Shown: positions 43,817 to 52,529 of the stretch, piece by piece | Layout: each line of letters starts with the position of its first letter | Numbering within the stretch: position 1 is the first letter of the stretch | Source: Micromonospora globbae | Lineage (GTDB): Bacteria; Actinomycetota; Actinomycetes; Mycobacteriales; Micromonosporaceae | Assembly (NCBI RefSeq): GCF_003610785.1 | Contig: NZ_RAQQ01000024.1 | Coordinates: 32,629-96,628 of the forward strand | DNA length: 64,000 bases | Direction: 5' to 3' | The notes under the pieces: model-generated | What the model was told of the DNA's origin: nothing | The model's database searches: none | Seen by the model: the letters and a program-made list of their open reading frames with translations, nothing else | Program-made: the position numbers and the translations under genes

Positions 43817-45121
43817 ATGCGCGACGGGCAGGTCGACCCGCGTCGCCGCGTACCCCGCACCGACCTGCTCCTCGCCGACCCCGGGCTGGCGGCCGCGACG
43901 GCCATGCTCGGCCGCGACCGGGTCAAGGCCGCCGTGGTCGCCGCCCAGGAGCGGGCGCGCCGCGGGGAGATCGCGCCCGAGGAGGTCCGCGACGCCGCCG
44001 TGGCGGCGCTGCCGGCGCCCGCGCCACGGGCGGTGCTCAACGCCACCGGGGTCGTGCTGCACACCAACCTGGGCCGCGCCGCGCTGTCCCGCCCCGCGGT
44101 CGACGCGCTCGTCGCCGCGGCCGGGCACACCGACGTCGAGCTGGACCTGGCCACCGGCCGGCGGGCCCGCCGCGGCCGGGACGCCATGGCCGCGCTGGCC
44201 GCCGCCGTGCCGGCGGCGGGCGCCGTGCACGTGGTGAACAACGGGGCCGCGGCGCTGGTGCTCGCGGCGACCGCGCTCGCCGCAGGACGCGAGATCGTCG
44301 TGAGCCGCGGCGAGCTGGTGGAGATCGGCGACGGGTTCCGGCTGCCGGACCTGCTGGTCAGCACGGGCGCCCGGTTGCGTGAGGTGGGGACGACCAACCG
44401 CACCACCCTCGCCGACTACGCCGCCGCGGTCGGCCCGGAGACCGGTTTCCTGCTGAAGGTCCACCCGTCGAACTTCCGGGTCACCGGGTTCACCTCGGCC
44501 GTCGGCGTACGCGAGCTGGCGACCCTCGGCGTGCCGGTGGTCGTCGACATCGGCTCGGGCCTGCTGGCCCGGGACCCGCTGCTGCCCGACGAGCCGGACG
44601 CGGCGGGCGCGCTGCGCGCCGGGGCGCACCTGGTCACGGCGAGCGGCGACAAGCTCCTCGGCGGCCCCCAGGCCGGCCTGCTGCTCGGCGACGCCGACCT
44701 GGTGGAGCGGCTGCGCCGGCATCCGCTGGCCCGGGCGTTGCGGGTGGACAAGCTCACCCTCGCCGCCCTCGCGGCGACCCTGCACCGGCCCGACACGCCG
44801 ACCCGGGCGGCGCTGCACGCCGACCCGGGCGCCCTGCGCGTCCGCACCGAACGGCTGCGGGACCGCCTCGCCGCGGACGGGCACAAGGCCGAGGTGGTGC
44901 CGGCGGTGGCGGTGGTCGGCGGGGGCGGCGCGCCCGGCGTCGAGCTGGACTCGTGGGCGTTGAGCCTGCCGGAGCGGTACGCGGCCCCGCTGCGTACCGG
45001 GGAGCCGCCGGTGCTGGGCCGGGTGGAGCGGGGCCGGCTCCTGCTGGACCTGCGCTGCGTGCCGCCGGAGGCCGACGAGGCGGTACGCGCGGCGGTGCTC
45101 GCGGTGCCGGGGGACGACTGA
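43817..45121 (+). CDS. selA: L-seryl-tRNA(Sec) selenium transferase
   Basis: The 434-residue PLP enzyme starts at ATG 43817 (an adjacent GTG at 43814 is possible) after GGGGGA. Marks are VLNATGVVLHTNLGRAALS, VHVVNNGAAALVLAATALA, EIGDGFRLPDLL, VVVDIGSGLL and SGDKLLGGPQAGLL, the last with the PLP-binding Lys. It converts Ser-tRNA(Sec) to Sec-tRNA(Sec) using selenophosphate. selD, which makes selenophosphate, is not in the window. One nucleotide separates it from selB. Confidence 0.95.
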   Translation: MRDGQVDPRRRVPRTDLLLADPGLAAATAMLGRDRVKAAVVAAQERARRGEIAPEEVRDAAVAALPAPAPRAVLNATGVVLHTNLGRAALSRPAVDALVAAAGHTDVELDLATGRRARRGRDAMAALAAAVPAAGAVHVVNNGAAALVLAATALAAGREIVVSRGELVEIGDGFRLPDLLVSTGARLREVGTTNRTTLADYAAAVGPETGFLLKVHPSNFRVTGFTSAVGVRELATLGVPVVVDIGSGLLARDPLLPDEPDAAGALRAGAHLVTASGDKLLGGPQAGLLLGDADLVERLRRHPLARALRVDKLTLAALAATLHRPDTPTRAALHADPGALRVRTERLRDRLAADGHKAEVVPAVAVVGGGGAPGVELDSWALSLPERYAAPLRTGEPPVLGRVERGRLLLDLRCVPPEADEAVRAAVLAVPGDD

Positions 45122-45122
45122 C

Positions 45123-46877
45123 GTGTGGGTCGTCGCCACCGCGGGGCACGTGGACCACGGCAAGTCCACCCTGGTGCGGGCGCTGACCGGGATGGAACCG
45201 GACCGGTGGGCCGAGGAACGCCGCCGGGGCATGACGATCGACCTCGGCTTCGCCTGGACGGCGTTGCCCTCCGGCGGCACGGTCGCGTTCGTCGACGTGC
45301 CCGGGCACGAACGGTTCGTGCCGAACATGCTGGCCGGCGTCGGCCCGGTGCCGGCGGCGCTCGTCGTGGTGGCGGCCGACGAGGGCTGGATGCCGCAGTC
45401 GGCCGAGCACCTGGCCGCGCTCCACGCGCTCGGGGTCGCGTACGGCCTGCTCGCCGTGACCCGCGCGGACCTGGCCGATCCGGGCCCGGCGACGGCGCGG
45501 GCGCTCACGGAGATCGCCGCGACGTCCCTCGGCGCGGTGGAGGCGGTGCCCGTCAGCGGCGTGACCGGGGCGGGACTGCCGGAGCTGCGCGCGGCGCTGG
45601 ACCGGCTCGCCGCGCGGCTGCCGGCGCCGGACGTGGACGGGCCGGTGCGGCTGTGGGTGGACCGCAGCTTCACCATCCGGGGCAGCGGCACGGTCGTCAC
45701 CGGCACGCTCGGCGGCGGGCGGCTGCGTGTCGGCGACGAGTTGGAGCTCGCGGGCACCGGCGAGACGGTGCGGGTGCGTGGCCTCCAGTCGCTGGGCGTG
45801 CCCACGCCCGAGGTCAGCGCGGTGGCCCGGGTGGCGGTGAACCTGCGCGGCACCCCGCGGGAGCGGCTGGCCCGCGGGGACGCCCTGCTCAGCCCGGGTC
45901 GGTTCCACCGCACCGACCTGGTGGACGTCCGCGTCGCGGGCGACCCGGCGGCGGACCTGCCGGCCGCCCTCACCCTGCACGTCGGGTCGGCCGCGGTGCC
46001 GGTCCGGGTCCGCCCGCTCGGCCCGGACACCGCCCGGCTTCGGCTGGCGCGGCCGTTGCCGCTGCTGATCGGTGACCGGGCCCTCCTGCGCGACCCGGGC
46101 CGCCACCACGTGGCCGGCGGCGTGACGCTGCTCGACGTGGCCCCGCCGCCGCTGGCCCGACGGGGAGCGGCGGCCGCCCGCGCCATCGTGCTGGCCGCGC
46201 TCGACGGCCGGCCGGACCTGGCCGGTGAGCTGCGCCGCCGCCGGCTGGTCCGCGCCGCCGACCTGACCCGGATGGGGGTGCCGGTGCACGCCCGTCCGGT
46301 GGCCGGCGACTGGCTGGCCGACCCGGGGCACTGGGAGCGGACGGGTGCCCGGCTGGCCGAGGAGGTCGCCCGGCACGCCCGGGAGCATCCGCTGGAGCCG
46401 GGAATCCCGGTGGAGACGCTCCGGCAGCGGCTCGCCCTGCCGGACCGGGCGCTGGTGGAGGCGCTGGTCCGCCCGCCACTGCGGGTACGCGGCGGACGGG
46501 TCACCGCCTCGACCGTCGACGCGCTGCCCGAGCCGGTGGCCCGCGCGGTGCAGCGCATCCGCGCCGAGTTCGGTGACCGGCCCTTCCGGGCGCCGGAGGC
46601 CGACCGCCTCGCCGACCTGGGCCTCGGGCCGCGGGAGATCGGCGCGGCCGTGCGCGCGGGCGCGCTGCTGCGCCTGGCCGACAACGTGGTGCTGCTGCCC
46701 GACGTCCTCGACGAGGCGGTGCGGGTGCTCGCGGGCCTGCCGCAGCCGTTCACCCTCTCCGCGGCCCGGCAGGCCCTGGACACCACCCGGCGGGTGGCCG
46801 TCCCGTTGCTGGAACTGCTGGACCGCCGCGGCGCGACGCGGCGGCTGCCCGACGACGCGCGGATCGTGGTCGGCTGA
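45123..46877 (+). CDS. selB: Selenocysteine-specific elongation factor
   Basis: The 584-residue GTPase starts with GTG. G1 is GHVDHGKST, G3 is DVPGHE, and G4 is TRAD in place of NKxD, as in SelB. EF-Tu-like domains 2 and 3 follow, then SelB winged-helix domains from about 340 to 584 (HPLEPGIPVETLRQRLALPDRALVEALV, PQPFTLSAARQALDTTRRVAVPLLELLDRRGATRR). The last winged helices bind the SECIS hairpin and deliver Sec-tRNA at UGA. With selC, selA and the selenoprotein nearby the module is nearly complete. Confidence 0.95.
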   Translation: MWVVATAGHVDHGKSTLVRALTGMEPDRWAEERRRGMTIDLGFAWTALPSGGTVAFVDVPGHERFVPNMLAGVGPVPAALVVVAADEGWMPQSAEHLAALHALGVAYGLLAVTRADLADPGPATARALTEIAATSLGAVEAVPVSGVTGAGLPELRAALDRLAARLPAPDVDGPVRLWVDRSFTIRGSGTVVTGTLGGGRLRVGDELELAGTGETVRVRGLQSLGVPTPEVSAVARVAVNLRGTPRERLARGDALLSPGRFHRTDLVDVRVAGDPAADLPAALTLHVGSAAVPVRVRPLGPDTARLRLARPLPLLIGDRALLRDPGRHHVAGGVTLLDVAPPPLARRGAAAARAIVLAALDGRPDLAGELRRRRLVRAADLTRMGVPVHARPVAGDWLADPGHWERTGARLAEEVARHAREHPLEPGIPVETLRQRLALPDRALVEALVRPPLRVRGGRVTASTVDALPEPVARAVQRIRAEFGDRPFRAPEADRLADLGLGPREIGAAVRAGALLRLADNVVLLPDVLDEAVRVLAGLPQPFTLSAARQALDTTRRVAVPLLELLDRRGATRRLPDDARIVVG

Positions 46878-46926
46878 GCCGGCCAACCGGCCCTGCCGGG
46901 GCCCGGCCGTCACCTACGGTGACGCC

Positions 46927-47124
46927 ATGGACCCTTCCGCGGTCTGGCGGGACAAGCAGCACAAGTGGCGGATCGAGGCGTACCGGGCGCCCGACCTGCG
47001 GTTCGCGATCTTCGCCACCAACGGCACCACCGAGTCCGCGCCGCTGTGGCTGTTCGGGATGTCGGCGCTGGCCCGGTGGCTGATGACGCACGCCATCTCG
47101 CTGGACGACCTGGAGAGCGACTGA
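46927..47124 (+). CDS. Small conserved hypothetical protein
   Basis: The 65-residue protein WRDKQHKWRIEAYRAPDLRFAIFATNGTTESAPLWLFGMSALARWLMTHAISLDDLESD has an amphipathic start and a short hydrophobic patch. No domain is recognised. TACGGT (46915-46920) lies 6 nt upstream of the ATG, so the message is probably leaderless. Codon bias supports it as real. Confidence 0.65.
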   Translation: MDPSAVWRDKQHKWRIEAYRAPDLRFAIFATNGTTESAPLWLFGMSALARWLMTHAISLDDLESD

Positions 47125-47209
47125 CCCCGGCGGCGCCGGCCGCGGTGGGGTGACCTGGACGCCGCACCGGGTACGCGGGGCGGGCCGACGGGCGGACGGG
47201 GGTGCACGG

Positions 47210-48487
47210 ATGGGCGGTCAGCTCGGACAGCTCGCGCTGGTGGCGGTGCTCGTGCTGGTCAACGCCGCCCTGTCCGGCAGCGAGATGGCGCTCGTGACGC
47301 TGCGCGAGGGTCAGGTGCGCCGGCTGGGCCGCCGGGCGCGCGCCGGTGAGCGGCTGGTACGCCTCTCCCGCGACCCGAACCGCTACCTTGCCACTATCCA
47401 GCTGGGCATCACCCTCGCCGGCTTCCTGGCGTCCGCGGCGGCCGCGGTGGCGCTGGCCGAGCCGCTGGTCGGCCCGCTGCGCTTCCTCGGCGGCCTGGCC
47501 CGCCCCACCGCCGTCGTCGTCGTGACGGTGGTGCTGACGTTCGTGACGCTGGTCGTCGGTGAACTCGCGCCGAAGCGGCTCGCCATGCAGCGGGCCGAGC
47601 GGTGGGCGCTGCTGAGCGCGGGCCCGTTGGATCTTCTCGCGCGGCTGTCCCGGCCGGCGATCTGGCTGCTCAGCGTCACCACGAACGTGGTGGTGCGGCT
47701 GGCCGGCGGGGACCCGCGGGCACGGCGGGAGGAGGTGACCGAGGAGGAACTGCGGGAGATGCTGGTGAGCCAGCGGGGCCTGTCCGCCCAGCAGCGGGAG
47801 ATCCTCACCGGCGCGTTCGACATCGCCGGCCGGACCCTGCGGGAGATCCTCGTGGCCCGGCGGGACGTCACCGCGCTGCCGGCCACGCTCGCCCCCGCCG
47901 AGGGCATGCGCCGCCTCGCCGCCGCGGGCCGCTCCCGGGCACCGGTGACCGGGCCGGGCGGCCTGGACGACGTGCTGGGGGTCGTGCACATCCGCGACCT
48001 GGTGGACCCGGCGCCGGGCACCGTCGGGGACCGCGCCCGCCCGCCGCTGCTGCTGCCCGCCACCCTGCCGGTCTCCGACGCGCTGCGGCAGCTGCGGCAG
48101 GAGCACCAGCAGCTCGCGCTCGTGGTCGACGAGCACGGCGGCATCGACGGCATGATCACCCTGGAGGACCTGCTGTCGGAGGTGGTCGGCGAGCTGTACG
48201 ACGAGACCGACCGGGACGTCTGCGGGGTGGTCCGGGAGCCCGACGGCGGGCTGCTGCTGCCCGGCGACTTCCCGCTGCACGACCTGCCCGACGTGGGGGT
48301 GCGGCTGACCTTCCCGCTGTCGCGTGAGTACACCACGGTGGCGGGGCTGGTGCTGTCCCGGCTGGGCCGCCTGCCCGCCGGAGCGGGGGAGACCGTGCGG
48401 CTGCCCGGGCTCACCATCGAGGTGGTGGAGGTCGCCGACCGGGCCGTACGCCGGGTCCGGCTGCGCGGGTTCGCGCCCAACGGCTGA
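47210..48487 (+). CDS. CNNM/CorC-type membrane protein (HlyC/CorC family)
   Basis: The 425-residue protein has an N-terminal DUF21 membrane domain with three to four helices (GSEMALVTL, NRYLATIQLGITLAGFLASAAAA, VVGELAPKRLAMQ). A CBS pair follows (ILVARRDVTALPATLAPAEGM..., QLALVVDEHGGIDGMITLEDLLSEVVGELYDE), then a C-terminal CorC_HlyC domain (LPGDFPLHDLPDVGVRL...TTVAGLVLSRLGRLP). Homologues move or regulate Mg2+/Co2+ or act in membrane stress. The start ATG at 47210 follows GGACGGGGG. Confidence 0.88.
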   Translation: MGGQLGQLALVAVLVLVNAALSGSEMALVTLREGQVRRLGRRARAGERLVRLSRDPNRYLATIQLGITLAGFLASAAAAVALAEPLVGPLRFLGGLARPTAVVVVTVVLTFVTLVVGELAPKRLAMQRAERWALLSAGPLDLLARLSRPAIWLLSVTTNVVVRLAGGDPRARREEVTEEELREMLVSQRGLSAQQREILTGAFDIAGRTLREILVARRDVTALPATLAPAEGMRRLAAAGRSRAPVTGPGGLDDVLGVVHIRDLVDPAPGTVGDRARPPLLLPATLPVSDALRQLRQEHQQLALVVDEHGGIDGMITLEDLLSEVVGELYDETDRDVCGVVREPDGGLLLPGDFPLHDLPDVGVRLTFPLSREYTTVAGLVLSRLGRLPAGAGETVRLPGLTIEVVEVADRAVRRVRLRGFAPNG

Positions 48488-48570
48488 CGTCGCGCCACCC
48501 CGCGCCCCGGACGGGGGACGGCGTGGTGGTTCGACCCCGCCCGGCCCGTACGCTGCGTAGCGTCACGAAC

Positions 48571-48753
48571 GTGAAGGACCGAGGCTTGCGTACGTTCCTG
48601 ACGGTGCTCGCCGGGCTCGCCGTGATCTACTTCGGCACCTCGGGCCGCGACCCGGAGGAGGGACGCGGGCTCACGGGCGGTCTGGTGCTGCTCGCCCTGC
48701 TCGCCTCGCTGCTGGTGTGGCACCTGACCAAGCCGTCCCAGCCCGCGAAGTGA
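48571..48753 (+). CDS. Small membrane protein
   Basis: The 60-residue protein has two hydrophobic segments, TFLTVLAGLAVIYFG and LTGGLVLLALLASLLVWHL, joined by a charged loop SGRDPEEGRG. TAGCGT (48558-48563) lies 7 nt upstream of the GTG without a ribosome binding site: a leaderless start. No family is known to me. Confidence 0.65.
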   Translation: MKDRGLRTFLTVLAGLAVIYFGTSGRDPEEGRGLTGGLVLLALLASLLVWHLTKPSQPAK

Positions 48754-48772
48754 CCCGCCGCTCCGGCGGGTC
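48752..48772. terminator. Short hairpin between convergent genes
   Basis: GACCCGCCG (48752-48760) pairs with CGGCGGGTC (48764-48772) around CTC. The left arm overlaps the stop codon of the small membrane protein. Confidence 0.65.
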
Positions 48773-48822
48773 CGCCATCCGCGGCGGCGAGGCGTCCGAT
48801 CGTGGCGGTGACGGCCCGGCGG

Positions 48823-49470
48823 TCACCGGGCGGCCCGGGTGATCTCCTCGGCCGGTTCCTCGCCCAACGCCACCCGCACGAGCGCCGAGGCCAGCCGCCC
48901 GAACTCGGCGCCGCCGACCAGCCCGGCGAGCCGGGGCGCCGCCGTGGGCAGGCCGAGGCGCTTCGCCCCGGCGAGCGCCCGCCGGTCGACGAACGGCCGC
49001 AGGTCCGCCCATACCGTCTGTGCCTCCCGCAGGAAGATGTCCGCGCCCGTGGGGCCGATGCCGGGGAACTCGGTGAGCAGCCGCCGCAGCCCCGCGGGCT
49101 GGTCGCCGCCCTCCCGGTGCAGCCGGCGCAGGTCCCCCCGCCAGCGGTCCAGGCACAGGCGGGCGCCGTCACCGAGCATCCTGGCCGTCCGCTCGTCGTA
49201 GCGGCGGTAGTGGCCGCGGCCCAGCGCGTCGACGCGGTCCTGCCAGCTCGCCGCCTCCATCGCCTGCGGCGTCCGGTAGCCGGCGGCGAAGAGTTCCCGT
49301 GCCGCGGCCATCGCGACGCACGCGCGGATCCGCGTGCTCAGCAGCGTGGCGAGCACCAGCAGCTGGTACAGCGGCGCCGGCCGGTCGGCCAGCTTGATGC
49401 CGGCCTCCTCGGCGTACGTGCGTCCGTGCCGGTCCAGCAGGGCCCGCGCCACGGCTCGGTCGTCACCCAC
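48823..49470 (-). CDS. HhH-GPD (endonuclease III-like) protein
   Basis: The 215-residue protein has YQLLVLATLLSTRI, in place of the Nth LSAQ helix, and the helix-hairpin-helix LLTEFPGIGPTGADIFLREA followed by WADLRPFVDRRAL, where an Asp occupies the catalytic region. The [4Fe-4S] cysteine cluster of Nth/MutY is absent. It is probably a base-excision glycosylase of altered specificity. It is convergent with the small membrane protein gene and divergent from the gene at 49651. Confidence 0.78.
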   Translation of the reverse strand: MGDDRAVARALLDRHGRTYAEEAGIKLADRPAPLYQLLVLATLLSTRIRACVAMAAARELFAAGYRTPQAMEAASWQDRVDALGRGHYRRYDERTARMLGDGARLCLDRWRGDLRRLHREGGDQPAGLRRLLTEFPGIGPTGADIFLREAQTVWADLRPFVDRRALAGAKRLGLPTAAPRLAGLVGGAEFGRLASALVRVALGEEPAEEITRAAR

Positions 49471-49650
49471 CCCGTCCGTGTACCCGCCCGGCGCCCGGCT
49501 AGCCCATCAGCCGTGCGACCGTGCCAGCCGCCCGCGGCATGCGACGGTGCCAGCCCGGCGGCGGCGCGGCGATTGCCGCCGACGGCGGCGGGTATCCGAC
49601 CGCGGAGGCGGTCGATCCCGTCAGCCGTCCACCCGGGAAGGGAGACACCG

Positions 49651-49854
49651 GTGGTCAATCCGCAGCAGGAGGAGTTGCGCCGCAACGACAAGGGCGCCAC
49701 GAGCCAGTACAGCAAGGGCCCGAAGCCGACCGGCCACCCGCTCAACCGCGGGTCGTCCAAGGGCGACCAGGGCCGACCGGTGCCGAAGGGCCAGGCCTCG
49801 CCGTACGGCCCGTCCGGTGAGCTGGCCGAGGACGAGAGCGACACGCGGGGTTAG
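49651..49854 (+). CDS. Small disordered basic protein
   Basis: The 67-residue protein is rich in Gly, Lys, Pro, Ser and Gln (NDKGATSQYSKGPKPTGHPLNRGSSKGDQGRPVPKGQ) with no hydrophobic core. The GTG follows GGGAAGGGAG by about 8 nt. Composition recalls stress-induced hydrophilic proteins. Its last four bases overlap the end of the opposing gene. Confidence 0.65.
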   Translation: MVNPQQEELRRNDKGATSQYSKGPKPTGHPLNRGSSKGDQGRPVPKGQASPYGPSGELAEDESDTRG

Positions 49855-50330
49855 CGTCGCCGACGCTTCGCGGGCGGTCGCAGCCGGTTCCACGTGGCTG
49901 CGGCCGCCAACCCGTACGCGAGGTGCGGCACGATGTCGGAGATCCAGTCCGCCCGCCGCCAGGTGCGCGGGTCGGTGATCCTCAGCACGGTCATCGAGCC
50001 GTCCGACATGGTCATCACGCTGCCGCCCAGCAGGGGAGTGGCCCACGCGAGCGACTGCCGGCGACCCCGGGCCAGCAGCGCGAAGCCGACACCGGCGGCG
50101 ACGCCGATGCCGTAGCCCAGCACGGGTCCGAGCCCCGAGCGCCGGTTCGACGCCTTCTCCGGCGACCCCAGGTCCACGTGCGCGATGTCGGCGAGCCGCC
50201 CGGCCACCTGCTCCGGGGTGCTGCTCGCCGGGCGACCCCGCAGTGCCATGTCGAGGTAGCTCACCACGTTCAGGGCGGCGCTGCCGACGGCGCCCGCGAT
50301 GGCGCCGTCGGTCAGCCCGGTCGTCCTCAC
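49851..50330 (-). CDS. Small membrane-associated hypothetical protein
   Basis: The 159-residue protein has hydrophobic stretches TDGAIAGAVGSAALNVVSYLDMAL, GYGIGVAAGVGFALLARG and WATPLLGGSVMTM, and ends RLRPPAKRRRR. It starts with GTG overlapping the upstream stop codon (GTGA), so it is coupled to the 70-residue protein. No recognised domain; the layout is typical of actinobacterial envelope proteins of unknown role. Confidence 0.7.
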   Translation of the reverse strand: MRTTGLTDGAIAGAVGSAALNVVSYLDMALRGRPASSTPEQVAGRLADIAHVDLGSPEKASNRRSGLGPVLGYGIGVAAGVGFALLARGRRQSLAWATPLLGGSVMTMSDGSMTVLRITDPRTWRRADWISDIVPHLAYGLAAAATWNRLRPPAKRRRR

Positions 50331-50539
50331 TTCGGGTCGCCCGGCTCGCGCTCGCCCTTGGGGCCGTACACCCGCTCACCGCGGATCACGCCGCGCTGGC
50401 CCCGATCCTCCTGGAGGATCCGGTTCGCGACCTGGTTCGCCCGACCGTCGGGCACCCGCCGTCCGGAGTCGTCGATCGCGTTGCGCAACCGCGCGCGCTG
50501 CTTGTCGTACGCGTTGCTGCCCGGCCGTGGTCCTGGCAT
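50327..50539 (-). CDS. Small hydrophilic hypothetical protein
   Basis: The 70-residue protein starts at ATG 50539, 4 nt after GGAGG. NAYDKQRARLRNAIDDSGRRVPDGRANQVANRILQEDRGQ is a charged helical region. The tail EREPGDPK is acidic and basic in turn. Coupled to the next gene by a 4-nt overlap. No family is recognised. Confidence 0.68.
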   Translation of the reverse strand: MPGPRPGSNAYDKQRARLRNAIDDSGRRVPDGRANQVANRILQEDRGQRGVIRGERVYGPKGEREPGDPK

Positions 50540-50694
50540 CACTGCCTCCTCCGGTCGCTGGATGGCTCCCCGGCGTCTACCCGCTCCCGGGCCCGGCAAC
50601 CGTGGTCGGCGGCGGGGTGGGAGCGGCCGGCACCGGACGGCCGGGGCGACCGCGGCACGGTGGGTAAGCGGGGGAGCGACCCGGCACGGCGCGG

Positions 50695-51573
50695 TCAGCG
50701 GGGGCCGCGCACCACGGCGACCGGACAGTCCGCGTGGTGCAGCGCCGACTGGCTCACCGACCCCAGCAGCAACCCGGTGAACTCCCCGCGCCCCTGCCCG
50801 CCGACCACCACGAGCTGGGCGGTGCGGGACGCCTCGGTGAGCACGCGGCCGGGCCGGCCGCGTACCGCCCGGCGGGTGACGCGCAGCTGCGGGTAGCGGT
50901 CGCCGAGGCCGGCCAGCGACTCGGCGAGCACCCGGTCCTCCTCGCCGTGCAGCTGCGCCGGGTCGTACACGAGGGGCTGCATGTCGCCGGGGCCGGTGGA
51001 GACCGGGTGGCGGTAGGCGTGCAGGGCCAGCAGGTCGGTGTCGCGGGCGGCGGCCGTCTCGGCGGCGAACTCGATGGCCAGCGCCGACAGCTCGGATCCG
51101 TCCACACCGACCACCACGGGCCCGTCGGTGCGGAACGTGCCGCGCGCCACCAGCACGGGGCAGTCGGCGTACGAGGCGACCTGGATGGCCACCGACCCGA
51201 CGACCAGGGCGGAGAACCCGCCCAGCCCCCGGTCGCCGAGCACGATCAGCGCGGCGGTCGGCGTCTCGCCGAGCAGCACGGCGGCGGCCTCACCGTCGAT
51301 GATCTCGCCGGAGACCCGGATGCCCGGTGCGGTGGTCTCGGCCTCGGCGACGGCCGCGCTGACGAGTTGTTCGGCCTGGTCGCGGAGGCCGCCGCCGGGC
51401 GCGCCGGCGGGGGCGGTGAGCGGGACGTGCAGCAGCGGCCAGACGAACCCGTGCACGACGCGCAGGGGGCGCTGTCGACGGGCCGCCTCGGTGGCGGCGA
51501 GGCGCACCGCGCGCAGCGCGGGTTCCGAGCCGTCCACGCCGACCACCACTGCCGCGCCGTCCGACGAGTTCAC
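50695..51573 (-). CDS. Tandem universal stress protein
   Basis: The 292-residue protein has two Usp domains. The first starts VVVGVDGSEPALRAVRLAATEA and has the ATP loop VLGDRGLGGFSALVVGSVAIQVASYADCPVLV. The second starts VVVGVDGSELSALAIEFAA and has VVGGQGRGEFTGLLLGSVSQSALHHADCPVAVV. Both carry the G-x2-G-x9-G(S/T) ATP-binding motif. The GTG start (51573) follows GGGAGG. Such proteins respond to hypoxia and redox stress in actinobacteria. Confidence 0.9.
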   Translation of the reverse strand: MNSSDGAAVVVGVDGSEPALRAVRLAATEAARRQRPLRVVHGFVWPLLHVPLTAPAGAPGGGLRDQAEQLVSAAVAEAETTAPGIRVSGEIIDGEAAAVLLGETPTAALIVLGDRGLGGFSALVVGSVAIQVASYADCPVLVARGTFRTDGPVVVGVDGSELSALAIEFAAETAAARDTDLLALHAYRHPVSTGPGDMQPLVYDPAQLHGEEDRVLAESLAGLGDRYPQLRVTRRAVRGRPGRVLTEASRTAQLVVVGGQGRGEFTGLLLGSVSQSALHHADCPVAVVRGPR

Positions 51574-51688
51574 CCCGCGCACCTCCCGTGGCGCCAGTAT
51601 CCCGGCCGGCCCGGTGGTCGCGGAGCGATACCGCGCAGGACGCCCGGTCGGTACGCTGGCGACGTCCACCGGGGAGGGAGCGTCATCG

Positions 51689-52435
51689 ATGGGTGAACCC
51701 GATCGGCCGAGCACCGCACGCATGATCGATTTCTGGCTCGGCGGGGAACACCACTTCCCGGTCGACGTCGCGGCGGCACGCGCGTTCGAGCAGGCGTACG
51801 GGCCGTGCGCGCCGGTGTTCCGCGCGCTGCGGGCGTTCCTCGGCCGGGCGGTGCGGGCCGTCGCCGACCGGGGCGTGGACGGGTTCCTCGTCTTCGGCGC
51901 CGGCGTGCCGACCATGGGCAACGTGCACGAGGCGGCGCCCGAGGCGACGGTGCTCTACACGGACGTGGACCCGGTGACCATCCGGCTCGGGCAGCGCATC
52001 CTCGCCGGCAGCGACCGGGCCGGCTACGGCTACGGGGACGCCACCGACATCGGCACGATCGACCCCGCCCAGCTGCACCGGTTCGTGCCGGGGTGGGGGA
52101 GGAGGCCGGTGGGGATCGTGTTCCTCGGCCTGGCCGCGTTCCTGGACGACGCGACGCTGTCCCGCACGCTCGACGAGCTGTACGCCGCGGCGGCGCCGGG
52201 CAGCTGCCTGGCCATCGACTTCGACACCGAGGAGCTGGCCGGCTACCCGGAGGCGCTGGCCATGATGGGGCCGTCGTTCCGGATGCGCGCGCCGGCGTCG
52301 TTCCGGCCGCTGCTGGGCCGTTGGGAGCCCACCGAGGACGGGATCGTCCCGGTCACGCACTGGCGACCGGAGGAGCGGCCGCCCGCGCTGCCCGACGCCT
52401 TCCACGGCGCCGTGGCGGTCCGCGGGGACGACTGA
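51689..52435 (+). CDS. DUF574 S-adenosylmethionine methyltransferase-like protein
   Basis: The 248-residue protein begins PSTARMIDFWLGGEHHFPVDVAAA, the usual DUF574 opening (ARx-D-x-LLGGKDNFxxD). DGFLVFGAGVPTMGNVHE stands at the SAM-binding loop, followed by VLYTDVDPVTIRLGQRIL. Members are numerous in actinobacteria, and none that I know has a proven substrate. The ATG follows GGGGAGGGAG. Confidence 0.85.
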   Translation: MGEPDRPSTARMIDFWLGGEHHFPVDVAAARAFEQAYGPCAPVFRALRAFLGRAVRAVADRGVDGFLVFGAGVPTMGNVHEAAPEATVLYTDVDPVTIRLGQRILAGSDRAGYGYGDATDIGTIDPAQLHRFVPGWGRRPVGIVFLGLAAFLDDATLSRTLDELYAAAAPGSCLAIDFDTEELAGYPEALAMMGPSFRMRAPASFRPLLGRWEPTEDGIVPVTHWRPEERPPALPDAFHGAVAVRGDD

Positions 52436-52488
52436 CGGGTGCGTCACCGCCGGCGGGCACCACCCCGCCGGCCGCTGCGGGCTGTCCG

Positions 52489-52525
52489 TATGATGCTTGC
52501 CCCGTAGCAAATTTTTCGGAGGAAC
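52489..52525 (+). promoter_or_regulatory. Promoter -10 and ribosome binding site of the SpoIIE-type gene
   Basis: TATGAT (52489-52494) is a good -10. It is followed by an AT-rich leader (GTAGCAAATTTTTCGG) and GGAGGAAC before the ATG at 52530. The leader would be only about 30 nt. Confidence 0.55.
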
Positions 52526-52529
52526 AACG

